This document shows positions 1-5,879 of a DNA stretch of 6,013 nucleotides, piece after piece. The DNA lies in assembly GCA_949745755.1 (NCBI GenBank), contig CATJZL010000082.1, forward strand, positions 1-6,013, in the 5' to 3' direction. This stretch comes from UBA2730 sp022793235 (GTDB taxonomy: Bacteria; Bacillota_I; Bacilli_A; RF39; UBA660). A model generated the notes under the pieces. That model had not been told where the DNA came from. It searched no databases and saw only the letters and a program-made list of their open reading frames with translations. Positions within the stretch are counted from its first letter, which is position 1. Each line of letters begins with the position of its first letter. A program made the translations under genes and the position numbers.

Positions 1-480
1 ACCACATACACATCTATTTATTTCCTGTTCATCATTCAAACTTTCCCAGTTTTCCTTTTTATCATGACTATTTTTTGTAATCATCGTTAGGCTTCCAGAA
101 CTTTTTATCCACTTATATTTGGTTTCAATTGAATGTGTTCCATCTCCATTGTCTTTGTAGTTTACTGTTTTGATATAGTCTACATCTTCAACTAATTCTT
201 CTAGTAATTTTGCTTTTATTCTTGTCATTTCATGTCCACAAGTTTTACATATGCGACTTTCTGTTATACCGTTTTTATCATCTTTCCATTTTGTATAGAT
301 ATGATTCACATATTTTTCTTCTCCACATTCGCAAGTGTGAATTTCTTGTTCATCATTTACAACTACAATTTCATTATCAAATTTATGTTTTTTATTTACT
401 TTCTTTGTTTTCTTTTTATCACAATCTTTACATTTATAGTCTTTTATTATAGTATGTGTTCCATTTTTATTATTTTTATA
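1..480 (-). repeat. Cys/His protein repeat, about 107-residue period, in the partial surface protein
   Basis: Residues 170-222 (bases 322-480) and 277-329 (bases 1-159) are both 53 residues long and align without gaps at about 20 identities. Shared positions include Y-K-x-N-x-x-GTH-x-I near the start, a central His (201 and 308), and NDEQEI followed by CxCG at the end. The first copy has CKDC at 186-189; in the second copy these positions are Trp and Ser. The intervening 54 residues contain a weaker half-repeat (WKDDKNG then CKTCGHEM, residues 234-253). The array probably continues to the left of the window. The DNA has diverged, so this is an old protein-level duplication. Confidence 0.8.
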
Positions 481-987
481 TTTTTGTTTTATTAATTTAT
501 ATTTATGATTTGTTTTCTTATTATCTGCTTTTATTTTTTTAGCTTCTTTCTTTAATGCATTTAAAAGCTCAATATTTTTTTCAGCTGATTTATCATAATT
601 TTTAATACCATATTGTTTTGCTATTTTTTTGCGAGAGGCATAAGAACTATCATACCCTGCTTGTTTTAGCGCTTCTGTTATTGAATTCCCACTATAGTTT
701 CCTATATTAATAGATTCTTTCTTTGTTTCTTTTTTAGTTTCTACTGCTTTATTTTTAGCTTCATATCTTTCTACTTCTACATTGGTTATTTCTTCTTCTA
801 AATTTTCTGTAAGCATATCTAATACTACTCCTTTTGATGCAGCTAAGTCTTTTTCTTCATTCAAAAGAGATGTACTAGGTAATACTCCTGTTGCAAGTAT
901 TGAAATAGCAGTTGTAAGCGCTGTTAATTTTACTTTTCCTTCTTTATTTTTCACTAATTTCCTATTTATTTTCTCTATAAGATTCAT
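1..987 (-). CDS. Repeat-containing surface/secreted protein, C-terminus outside window (partial)
   Basis: Translating the minus strand from ATG at 987 gives 329 codons without a stop, running off position 1, so only the N-terminal part is seen. The start is fixed by AAAGGTGAT five bases upstream of ATG and by a good promoter at 1063-1091. Residues 11-20 are basic and 21-37 hydrophobic (LTALTTAISILATGVLP), like a signal peptide or signal anchor. Residues 45-95 are rich in Glu and Lys. Residues 97-147 (SITEALKQAGYDSSYASRKK, then GIKNY and LLNALKK) resemble a short motif that I recall in Firmicute cell-wall amidases and similar hydrolases; this is from memory. From residue 161 onward there are Lys-rich repeats with GTH, CxxC and CxCG motifs (Cys 186/189, 219/221, 247/250, 326/328), probably metal-binding or structural. 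No enzyme domain is visible. A cell-surface role is inferred; the exact function is unknown. Confidence 0.9.
   Translation of the reverse strand, partial: MNLIEKINRKLVKNKEGKVKLTALTTAISILATGVLPSTSLLNEEKDLAASKGVVLDMLTENLEEEITNVEVERYEAKNKAVETKKETKKESINIGNYSGNSITEALKQAGYDSSYASRKKIAKQYGIKNYDKSAEKNIELLNALKKEAKKIKADNKKTNHKYKLIKQKYKNNKNGTHTIIKDYKCKDCDKKKTKKVNKKHKFDNEIVVVNDEQEIHTCECGEEKYVNHIYTKWKDDKNGITESRICKTCGHEMTRIKAKLLEELVEDVDYIKTVNYKDNGDGTHSIETKYKWIKSSGSLTMITKNSHDKKENWESLNDEQEINRCVCG
547..699 (-). other. Possible cell-wall-hydrolase-associated motif (residues 97-147)
   Basis: The segment starts NYSGNSITEALKQAGYDSS and continues through a basic RKKIAKQYGIKNY stretch to an AEKNIELLNALKK helix. The pattern DALKxxGxDSSxxxRxxIAxxxGIxNY...QNxxLLxxLK is one I remember from the C-terminal regions of Firmicute N-acetylmuramoyl-L-alanine amidases and other wall proteins. 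It would suggest wall attachment for this protein. The assignment is from memory and not computed. Confidence 0.45.
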
Positions 988-1047
988 AACATCACCTTTC
1001 TTTTTTATTTTTAGCTTTTATGTTAATATCTAAAAGAAATCTCTTAA

Positions 1048-1057
1048 CACAGCTGTG
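1048..1057. promoter_or_regulatory. Palindrome at the predicted transcription start, possible operator
   Basis: CACAGCTGTG is a perfect 10-base palindrome in otherwise very AT-rich DNA. It lies 5 bases downstream of the -10 box, covering roughly +1 to +10 of the surface-protein gene. That placement suits a repressor site. It is short and single, so chance cannot be excluded. Confidence 0.3.
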
Positions 1058-1062
1058 CTAGT

Positions 1063-1091
1063 ATTATAACATTTTCTATATAAAATCACAA
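1063..1091 (-). promoter_or_regulatory. Sigma-A promoter of the surface-protein gene, with extended -10
   Basis: On the minus strand, TTGTGA (1091-1086) is followed after exactly 17 bases by TATAAT (1068-1063). The -10 is preceded by TG plus one base, an extended -10. Transcription would start near 1056, giving a leader of about 70 bases before the ATG at 987. This makes the surface gene a separate transcription unit from ftsW upstream. Confidence 0.8.
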
Positions 1092-1141
1092 TCATTTTTT
1101 TATAAAAGTGAACTTTTTTTCTTCAAGAAATTTATTTATTT

Positions 1142-2227
1142 TTACTCATATTTGGAAATATTTAGAAGAATACCTACACTTACCATGCTAATTAACAAGG
1201 AGCTTCCTCCATAAGATAGAAATGGAAGAGTTACTCCTGTTACAGGGATTAACCCTACAACAACCATTAAGTTCATAATTGCTTGAAATATTATTTGAAA
1301 TACCATTCCAAAGGACAGATATTTTGAAAATGGTTCTCTTGCTTTTAAGGCTATTTTGATTCCACGTATCAAAATTACTATAAATAATCCAACTACAATA
1401 AAAGCACCCACTATCCCAAATTCTTCTGCTATAATGGAAAAAATAAAGTCCGTTTGTGGTTCTGGCAAATAAAATTGCTTTTGAATACTTTTTAAATATC
1501 CTCGCCCTAACAAGCCACATGGTCCTATGGCATATAAGGACTGAATAATCTGAAATCCTGTTCCTAATGGATCCTTCCATGGATTGATGAAGGCTGTGAT
1601 TCTATCCATTCTATATGGGGCAATAATTATTAAAATGATTACTCCAATTATTCCTAAAATTCCTACACCTACAAAGAACTTCATATTTACCCCTGCAATA
1701 AATAATAAAGATACAATTGTCACTGCCAATACAAGACTTGTACCTAAATCTGGTTGTAACATTATAAGTCCAAAAAATAATAACATGACTCCTAGAATGG
1801 GAAAGACTCCTTTTTTATAGCTTTTTAAAAATTTGTTACTTTTTTCTAAATATTTACTTGTAAAAATAATGAGTCCTAATTTTGCAAATTCACTTGGTTG
1901 TATACCAAAAGGGCCTATTCCAAACCAACTTCTACTTCCATTTCTTATTTTACCAATCCCTGGTATTAATACTAGGATAAGAAGTATGAAACAAATTAAT
2001 AAAATGGTGTTTGATTTCTCATAATATTTATTGTAATCAATTTTAACTATTAGATGGATTAAAAAGAAACCGATCATAATAAATAGTAATTGTTGTTTTA
2101 CATAGCGAAAACTATCATTAAATTTATATTCTGCCCAAATACTCGATGCTGAATAAATCATAATTACTCCAAAAAACAATAATAATATAACTGCTAAAAA
2201 TAGTACTTTATCATATTTTTTCTCCAT
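1142..2227 (-). CDS. ftsW: FtsW/SpoVE-type SEDS peptidoglycan glycosyltransferase
   Basis: SEDS-family integral membrane protein of 361 residues, which polymerises lipid II into glycan strands, normally with a partner class B penicillin-binding protein. It starts with a cytoplasmic MEKKYDK followed by a first membrane helix (8-25), and about ten hydrophobic segments follow, as usual for the family. Conserved family blocks are IYSASSIWAEYKF (24-36), NGSRSWFG (96-103), IQPSEFAKLG (109-118), QPDLGTSLV (158-166), INPWKDPLGTGFQIIQSLYA (214-233), LPEPQTDFIFSIIAEEFG (254-271) and LPFLSYGGSSL (334-344). Asp260 in TDFIF matches the essential Asp of RodA/FtsW. YSAS...WAEYKF..DSF and PEPQTDFIF look especially like Bacillus SpoVE, so a sporulation or division role cannot be separated here. 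I chose ATG 2227 because AGGTGAG precedes it; the upstream in-frame ATG at 2260 lacks a ribosome site. It lies 85 bases after priA on the same strand. Confidence 0.95.
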   Translation of the reverse strand: MEKKYDKVLFLAVILLLFFGVIMIYSASSIWAEYKFNDSFRYVKQQLLFIMIGFFLIHLIVKIDYNKYYEKSNTILLICFILLILVLIPGIGKIRNGSRSWFGIGPFGIQPSEFAKLGLIIFTSKYLEKSNKFLKSYKKGVFPILGVMLLFFGLIMLQPDLGTSLVLAVTIVSLLFIAGVNMKFFVGVGILGIIGVIILIIIAPYRMDRITAFINPWKDPLGTGFQIIQSLYAIGPCGLLGRGYLKSIQKQFYLPEPQTDFIFSIIAEEFGIVGAFIVVGLFIVILIRGIKIALKAREPFSKYLSFGMVFQIIFQAIMNLMVVVGLIPVTGVTLPFLSYGGSSLLISMVSVGILLNISKYE

Positions 2228-2230
2228 ATT

Positions 2231-2237
2231 CTCACCT
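2231..2237 (-). promoter_or_regulatory. Ribosome binding site that fixes the ftsW start
   Basis: AGGTGAG on the minus strand, with five bases between AGGTG and ATG 2227. The identical AGGTG spacing is used by the surface-protein gene. No such site stands before the longer in-frame ATG at 2260, which would add 11 residues. Confidence 0.75.
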
Positions 2238-2312
2238 AATATAAATTTATGAATATTCATTATAATAAAGACTTATTAAAAATTAATTTTATTTTTTTAG
2301 GTTAATTTTATT

Positions 2313-4493
2313 TTATAGATGACCTGGATTAAAATTAAGATCTACTGTTACCTTATGGTTTCCTTTATATGCATTTATCATTTTATTTAAGATATCTATA
2401 AGATTATCCTGATTTTTATATTTTAAAATTATACCATATCTATATATATTATTTAGTTTGAATACATTTGTAGCACTTGGTCCTAAAATAATTGTTTTAT
2501 CTAGATATCTTTCTAGACTTTTTTTAATTTTTAATGATTCTTTGTAACATGTATCATTATCTTTACTACTAATTCTTATATATACAATATAATAGAATGG
2601 TGGATATTTTAATTTTTGTCTTATTTTCATTTCCTCTTTATAAAAACCTAGATAATTATGATTTTTTACATATTGTATAGCATAGTGTTCTTTATTAAAG
2701 GTTTGGATTATTACTTCTCCTTCTTTTGTGCTTCTTCCACTTCGTCCAGAGACTTGACTTAATAGTGAAAACGTTGTTTCGCTACTTTTAAAGTCAGGAA
2801 TATTTAGAGAGGTGTCTGCATTTAATACGCCTACTAAGGTTACATTTTCAAAATCTAGGCCTTTTGCTACAATTTGTGTTCCAAGTAAAATATCTTGTTT
2901 ATGTTCTTTAAATTCTTTTATAATTTTTGCATGGGAACCTTTTTTACTCGTTGTATCAAAATCCATTCGACTAATTTTGATATTTGGATATATGGATAAG
3001 AGTTCTTCTTCTATTTTTTCTGTTCCAACGCCTAAGGAAGTTATAGACTTTTCTTTGCAGTCAGGACAAATGTTTTCTATTTTTTCAGCATATCCACAGT
3101 AATGGCATCTTAAGTTGTTTGTTGATTTATGATAAGTTAGTGTAATATCACAATGTGGACATTTAAAAACAAAGCCACAGTTTTTGCAAGAGATAAATGA
3201 AGCGTATCCTCTTCTATTTAAAAGAAGAATAATTTGTTCATTTTTCTCTACCTTTTCTTTTATTTGTTCTAAAAGTTTATTTGAGAAATGCCCTTTACTT
3301 GTTTTCATTTCTTCATTCATATCAATCAATTCAATCTTAGGAAGTGGTTTGTTATTTATTCTGTTTGGTAGAGAAACTAAGTGATATATGTCTTTTTCTG
3401 CTCTTGCAAAACTATCTAATGAGGGTGTGGCACTACCTAATATTACTTTACAATTCTTATTTAATTTACATCTTTCAATAGACATTTCTATTGCATTATA
3501 TCTGGGATTGGAGTCATCTTGTTTATATGTATCACTATGTTCTTCATCTATAATGATTAGTCCTAAATTTTTAATTGGTGCAAATAAAGCACTACGAGCT
3601 CCTATTACGATTTGAACTTCTTCTCTATAAATTCTTCTCCATTCATCATATTTTTCTCCTTCCGAAAGAGCAGAATGTAATACTGCAATATTCATGCCAA
3701 ATTTTTCTGTAAATCTTTTTATCATTTGAGGGGTTAGACTAATTTCTGGTACGAGTACAATAGCTGTTTGTCCCTTTTCTAAAATATGAGCAATTAATTC
3801 CATATATACTTCTGTTTTTCCACTGCCTGTTACTCCATGTAGTAAATAGGTTTGATACGAAGTTTGTTCTATCTTTTCTACTGCTTTTTTTTGTTCTTCT
3901 GTTAATATATATTTTTTTTCATTTAATTTTTCGTATTCTACCCTGTAATGTTCTTTTTCTATTTTTATTAAAATATTTCTCTTTTCAAGGGTTTTCAAAC
4001 TACTACTTGATATTTTTTCTATTTCTTTTTTTTCTACAAGAGCCTTTTTTTTAAATAAATTCAATATCTTGGCTTGGGATTCATTTATTCGGCCAGTAAT
4101 ATTATTCTCTTCTAATTTATAAAATATATCATATTTTTTTTGTACTATTATACCTTTTTTTGCCTTTAAGGCTTTGGGGAGCATAACTTGATAACAACTT
4201 ATTAAAGTAGAGAGTGTTTTTTCTTGCATTTTTTTTCCAAGTGTTAACAGCTCTTCATTTAGTACAATTTCTTTATCCACAATATTTAAAATATCTTTGA
4301 ATTTTATATCTTTTATCGTTTCATCTAATGTTGATTTTATTTTTGTCACAAACCCCTCTAATTTTTGGGGCCCGAATGGAATTTCTACTCGAATACCGAC
4401 TTTTATCTCTTCTTCTAATTCTTTTGGAACTGAATAAAAAAATTCTTTGTCTATATTTTTGTTTGATAATTCTACTAAAACACCTACTACCAC
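2313..4493 (-). CDS. priA: Primosomal protein N' PriA, replication-restart 3'-5' DNA helicase
   Basis: PriA recognises stalled or repaired forks in the cytoplasm and starts reloading of the replicative helicase. The 726-residue length is normal. Using numbering from GTG 4493: the N-terminal 3'-end-binding domain covers about 1-95 (VVVGVLVELSN, FFYSVP, RVEIPFG), followed by a winged-helix region to about 190. Helicase motifs are Walker A GVTGSGKT (220-227), DEEH (316-319), GSATPS (353-358), GTQIVAKGLDF (538-548) and QVSGRSGR (580-587). The zinc-binding insertion has all eight Cys (436, 439, 445, 448, 463, 466, 476, 479), so two zinc sites are intact. The C-terminal domain ends VDLNFNPGHL. The family signature is complete and no disruption is seen. 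A GTG at 4502 would add three residues, but the site AGGAAGTGAT overlaps it and sits four bases before GTG 4493, so 4493 is preferred. It is followed by ftsW rather than the def/fmt genes common in Bacillus. Confidence 0.97.
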   Translation of the reverse strand: MVVGVLVELSNKNIDKEFFYSVPKELEEEIKVGIRVEIPFGPQKLEGFVTKIKSTLDETIKDIKFKDILNIVDKEIVLNEELLTLGKKMQEKTLSTLISCYQVMLPKALKAKKGIIVQKKYDIFYKLEENNITGRINESQAKILNLFKKKALVEKKEIEKISSSSLKTLEKRNILIKIEKEHYRVEYEKLNEKKYILTEEQKKAVEKIEQTSYQTYLLHGVTGSGKTEVYMELIAHILEKGQTAIVLVPEISLTPQMIKRFTEKFGMNIAVLHSALSEGEKYDEWRRIYREEVQIVIGARSALFAPIKNLGLIIIDEEHSDTYKQDDSNPRYNAIEMSIERCKLNKNCKVILGSATPSLDSFARAEKDIYHLVSLPNRINNKPLPKIELIDMNEEMKTSKGHFSNKLLEQIKEKVEKNEQIILLLNRRGYASFISCKNCGFVFKCPHCDITLTYHKSTNNLRCHYCGYAEKIENICPDCKEKSITSLGVGTEKIEEELLSIYPNIKISRMDFDTTSKKGSHAKIIKEFKEHKQDILLGTQIVAKGLDFENVTLVGVLNADTSLNIPDFKSSETTFSLLSQVSGRSGRSTKEGEVIIQTFNKEHYAIQYVKNHNYLGFYKEEMKIRQKLKYPPFYYIVYIRISSKDNDTCYKESLKIKKSLERYLDKTIILGPSATNVFKLNNIYRYGIILKYKNQDNLIDILNKMINAYKGNHKVTVDLNFNPGHL

Positions 4494-4497
4494 CTGT

Positions 4498-4507
4498 ATC
4501 ACTTCCT
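4498..4507 (-). promoter_or_regulatory. Ribosome binding site that decides the priA GTG start
   Basis: AGGAAGTGAT differs from the ideal AGGAGGTGAT by one base and ends four bases before GTG 4493. The alternative GTG at 4502 lies inside this site and so is unlikely to be the start. Confidence 0.6.
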
Positions 4508-4519
4508 ATTTCTAATTCT

Positions 4520-4548
4520 ATTATAAGAGAATTCTATGGAATTTTGAA
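4520..4548 (-). promoter_or_regulatory. Probable sigma-A promoter of priA (and ftsW)
   Basis: On the minus strand, TTCAAA (4548-4543, four of six consensus bases) is followed after 17 bases by a perfect TATAAT (4525-4520). The predicted start near 4513 gives a short leader of about 20 bases that contains the ribosome site. No terminator is seen between priA and ftsW, so the transcript probably covers both. Confidence 0.55.
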
Positions 4549-4567
4549 GCAAGAAATTATAATTTTA

Positions 4568-4596
4568 TTGACATAATACTAGAAAAATGGTATACT
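4568..4596 (+). promoter_or_regulatory. Strong sigma-A promoter of the 385-residue protein
   Basis: A perfect TTGACA (4568-4573) is followed after exactly 17 bases by TATACT (4591-4596), with TG one base before the -10 (extended -10). Transcription would start near 4603, leaving about 20 bases before ATG 4624. It is the best promoter match in the window and stands back to back with the priA promoter, with 19 bases between the two -35 boxes. Confidence 0.88.
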
Positions 4597-4608
4597 ATGC
4601 ACATATTT

Positions 4609-4615
4609 AAGGGGG
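4609..4615 (+). promoter_or_regulatory. Ribosome binding site fixing the start at 4624
   Basis: AAGGGGG lies eight bases before ATG 4624. An in-frame ATG at 4597 directly follows the -10 box and would lie upstream of the predicted transcript start, so it is excluded. An out-of-frame ATG at 4619 opens only ATG-ATA-TGA, overlapping the real start codon. Confidence 0.8.
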
Positions 4616-4623
4616 AAAATGAT

Positions 4624-5781
4624 ATGATTAATCGATGGAAAAGAAAATTGCAGAGAAAAATGAGAAAGAGATTTAAAAAGTGGAAAAAAACAGTAAAAAA
4701 AGGTTTTCAGAATTTTCTAAGGAAACATAAAGTTAAGATGCTTTGGGGGATTCTTGCATTTGGAGGAGCAAATGCTGCTTTAAAAAATTTGGATTTACAT
4801 ATTCCTATTCCTAATATTGATCAGTTAAGAAATGACTTTGATCAAGATGAGGAGCAGGTAGAAGAGGATAAGTTAATTTCTACTCGAGTTGAAGCGCAAG
4901 AAAGAGATATTATAGATACTACCTATGAGGCAACTAGTGATTCGATAAAAAAAGCTATTCGTGATAATACTCATTTAAGTGAAGAAATTCAAAATTATTT
5001 AACTACTTTTACTGATCAAATTGCTATTTCCTATCCATCTTTTGATAAATCTATTTTGAAACGTAATATTGAATTATTGACAATTAAGGAATGTACAAAA
5101 GAAGAAATGAATGAACTTACTGGTTCTAGTGAGGTTTATACTTCTTTTTCACCTTATACACATGAATTATGTCTTTTAAAAGAGCGTGATGGCCACATTG
5201 ATTATTCTAAAATTGGTGAGACTATTAGTAATACTTTTGGTTATATGGCAAGACAACTTGCTGAAGAAAAAGAAGATGGTACTATGGTTGATATCAGTTT
5301 CTCTGATGGAAGCTATGGCAAGGCTTTACAAGCTGCTTTTAATCAAGAATTTATATGGAATGTTGGTTGTCCTGACTTTACAAATACTGCTTCTTATGAT
5401 AATTTTCTACTTTTAAAAAATTCGGTTATGTCTGAAGATGTATTATTTAATTATTATATGGATGGTAATATCCATGACTTTGCAAATGCTCTTCAAAAGA
5501 TAAATCCTAATTTAAATGTAGAGGATTTTATAGAGTGTATGGATGAACAATATCAATTAAAAACAGATAATAATAGTTCTAATGACTATGATGCTGATTT
5601 ATCTTTATTTACTGCTTACAATGATAATTATATGGCTTATTATGACTTATATATGGATAAATATGAAGAAAATTATAATGGATATTTACAATGTTTAAAG
5701 GGAATTAATACTAGTGAGAAAATACAAAAACAACTTGTAAAAGATTTAAAAACAAAAAATGAAGAAGTGAGAAAAAAATAA
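4624..5781 (+). CDS. Hypothetical exported or membrane-anchored protein with highly basic N-terminus
   Basis: 385 residues; I do not recognise the family. Nineteen of the first 38 residues are Lys or Arg (RWKRKLQRKMRKRFKKWKK at 4-22) and there is no acidic residue before Asp57. A short hydrophobic stretch follows (MLWGILAFGGANAAL, 39-53), which could be a signal anchor or signal peptide with positive-inside orientation. Residues 72-82 are strongly acidic. Residues 171-250 look like a zincin-type protease that has lost its HExxH: SPYTHELCL and HIDYSKIGETISNTFGYMAR sit where such proteins have a strand and the active-site helix, and GKALQAAFNQEF (232-243) recalls the following Glu-bearing helix. 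Residues 269-315 continue as a helical region (SEDVLFNYYMDGNIHDFANA). The C-terminus is Tyr- and Lys-rich. It has its own strong promoter and terminator, so it is a single-gene unit. The export and protease-like ideas are inference. Confidence 0.92.
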   Translation: MINRWKRKLQRKMRKRFKKWKKTVKKGFQNFLRKHKVKMLWGILAFGGANAALKNLDLHIPIPNIDQLRNDFDQDEEQVEEDKLISTRVEAQERDIIDTTYEATSDSIKKAIRDNTHLSEEIQNYLTTFTDQIAISYPSFDKSILKRNIELLTIKECTKEEMNELTGSSEVYTSFSPYTHELCLLKERDGHIDYSKIGETISNTFGYMARQLAEEKEDGTMVDISFSDGSYGKALQAAFNQEFIWNVGCPDFTNTASYDNFLLLKNSVMSEDVLFNYYMDGNIHDFANALQKINPNLNVEDFIECMDEQYQLKTDNNSSNDYDADLSLFTAYNDNYMAYYDLYMDKYEENYNGYLQCLKGINTSEKIQKQLVKDLKTKNEEVRKK

Positions 5782-5808
5782 TTTTATATAAATGAATTTT
5801 TTCTAGAT

Positions 5809-5839
5809 AGAAGCAAGAGAATATTTTGCTTCTTTTTTT
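5809..5839 (+). terminator. Rho-independent terminator of the 385-residue protein gene
   Basis: AGAAGCAA (5809-5816) pairs perfectly with TTGCTTCT (5826-5833) around a nine-base loop, and the descending arm runs into seven T residues (5833-5839). It begins 28 bases after the stop codon. The T run is on this side only, so it acts for the plus strand. Confidence 0.88.
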
Positions 5840-5851
5840 GATGCTTATATG

Positions 5852-5878
5852 AAAAAATTAGATTCTTTTAAATCTAAT
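5852..5878 (-). terminator. Possible minus-strand terminator hairpin next to the IS end
   Basis: ATTAGATT (5857-5864) and AATCTAAT (5871-5878) form an 8-bp perfect stem with a six-base loop. Read on the minus strand the stem is followed by a run of T (complement of A 5852-5857), the shape of an intrinsic terminator. The stem has only two G-C pairs, so it may be weak. It would serve a gene converging from the right, which is not visible here. Confidence 0.45.
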
Positions 5879-5879
5879 C

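Noticed and set aside
210..495. Two plus-strand open frames of 80-87 residues rich in Phe, Tyr and Ile
   Set aside because: They are antisense to the Lys-rich repeat gene on the minus strand; their composition is just the complement of its Lys/Asn codons, and neither has a ribosome site.
782..1033. Plus-strand open frame of 83 residues
   Set aside because: Antisense shadow of the N-terminal part of the surface protein, and it runs across that gene's start and ribosome site.
1104..1130. Hairpin-like AAAAGTGAACTTTT and the palindrome TTTCTTCAAGAAA after ftsW
   Set aside because: Stems are almost all A-T with loops too short, and no T run follows on the minus strand, so they are not supported as an ftsW terminator.
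1188..1580. 130-codon minus-strand frame inside ftsW
   Set aside because: Out of frame with an intact ftsW that has all family motifs; the composition is not protein-like and no ribosome site is seen.
2228..2260. Upstream ATG at 2260 extending ftsW by 11 residues, and a TATAAT at 2259-2264 as an ftsW promoter
   Set aside because: There is no ribosome site before 2260, while ATG 2227 has a good one. The TATAAT lacks a recognisable -35 at 17 bases, so a separate ftsW promoter is possible but not supported.
2283..2314. Direct repeat TTAATTTTATTTT occurring twice between priA and ftsW
   Set aside because: Pure A/T low-complexity sequence in an AT-rich genome; easily explained by composition.
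4328..4576. Plus-strand open frame of 82 residues
   Set aside because: Antisense to the priA N-terminus and crosses both divergent promoters.
4597..4623. In-frame ATG at 4597 as start of the plus-strand gene
   Set aside because: It directly abuts the -10 box, upstream of the predicted transcript start; ATG 4624 has the AAGGGGG ribosome site.
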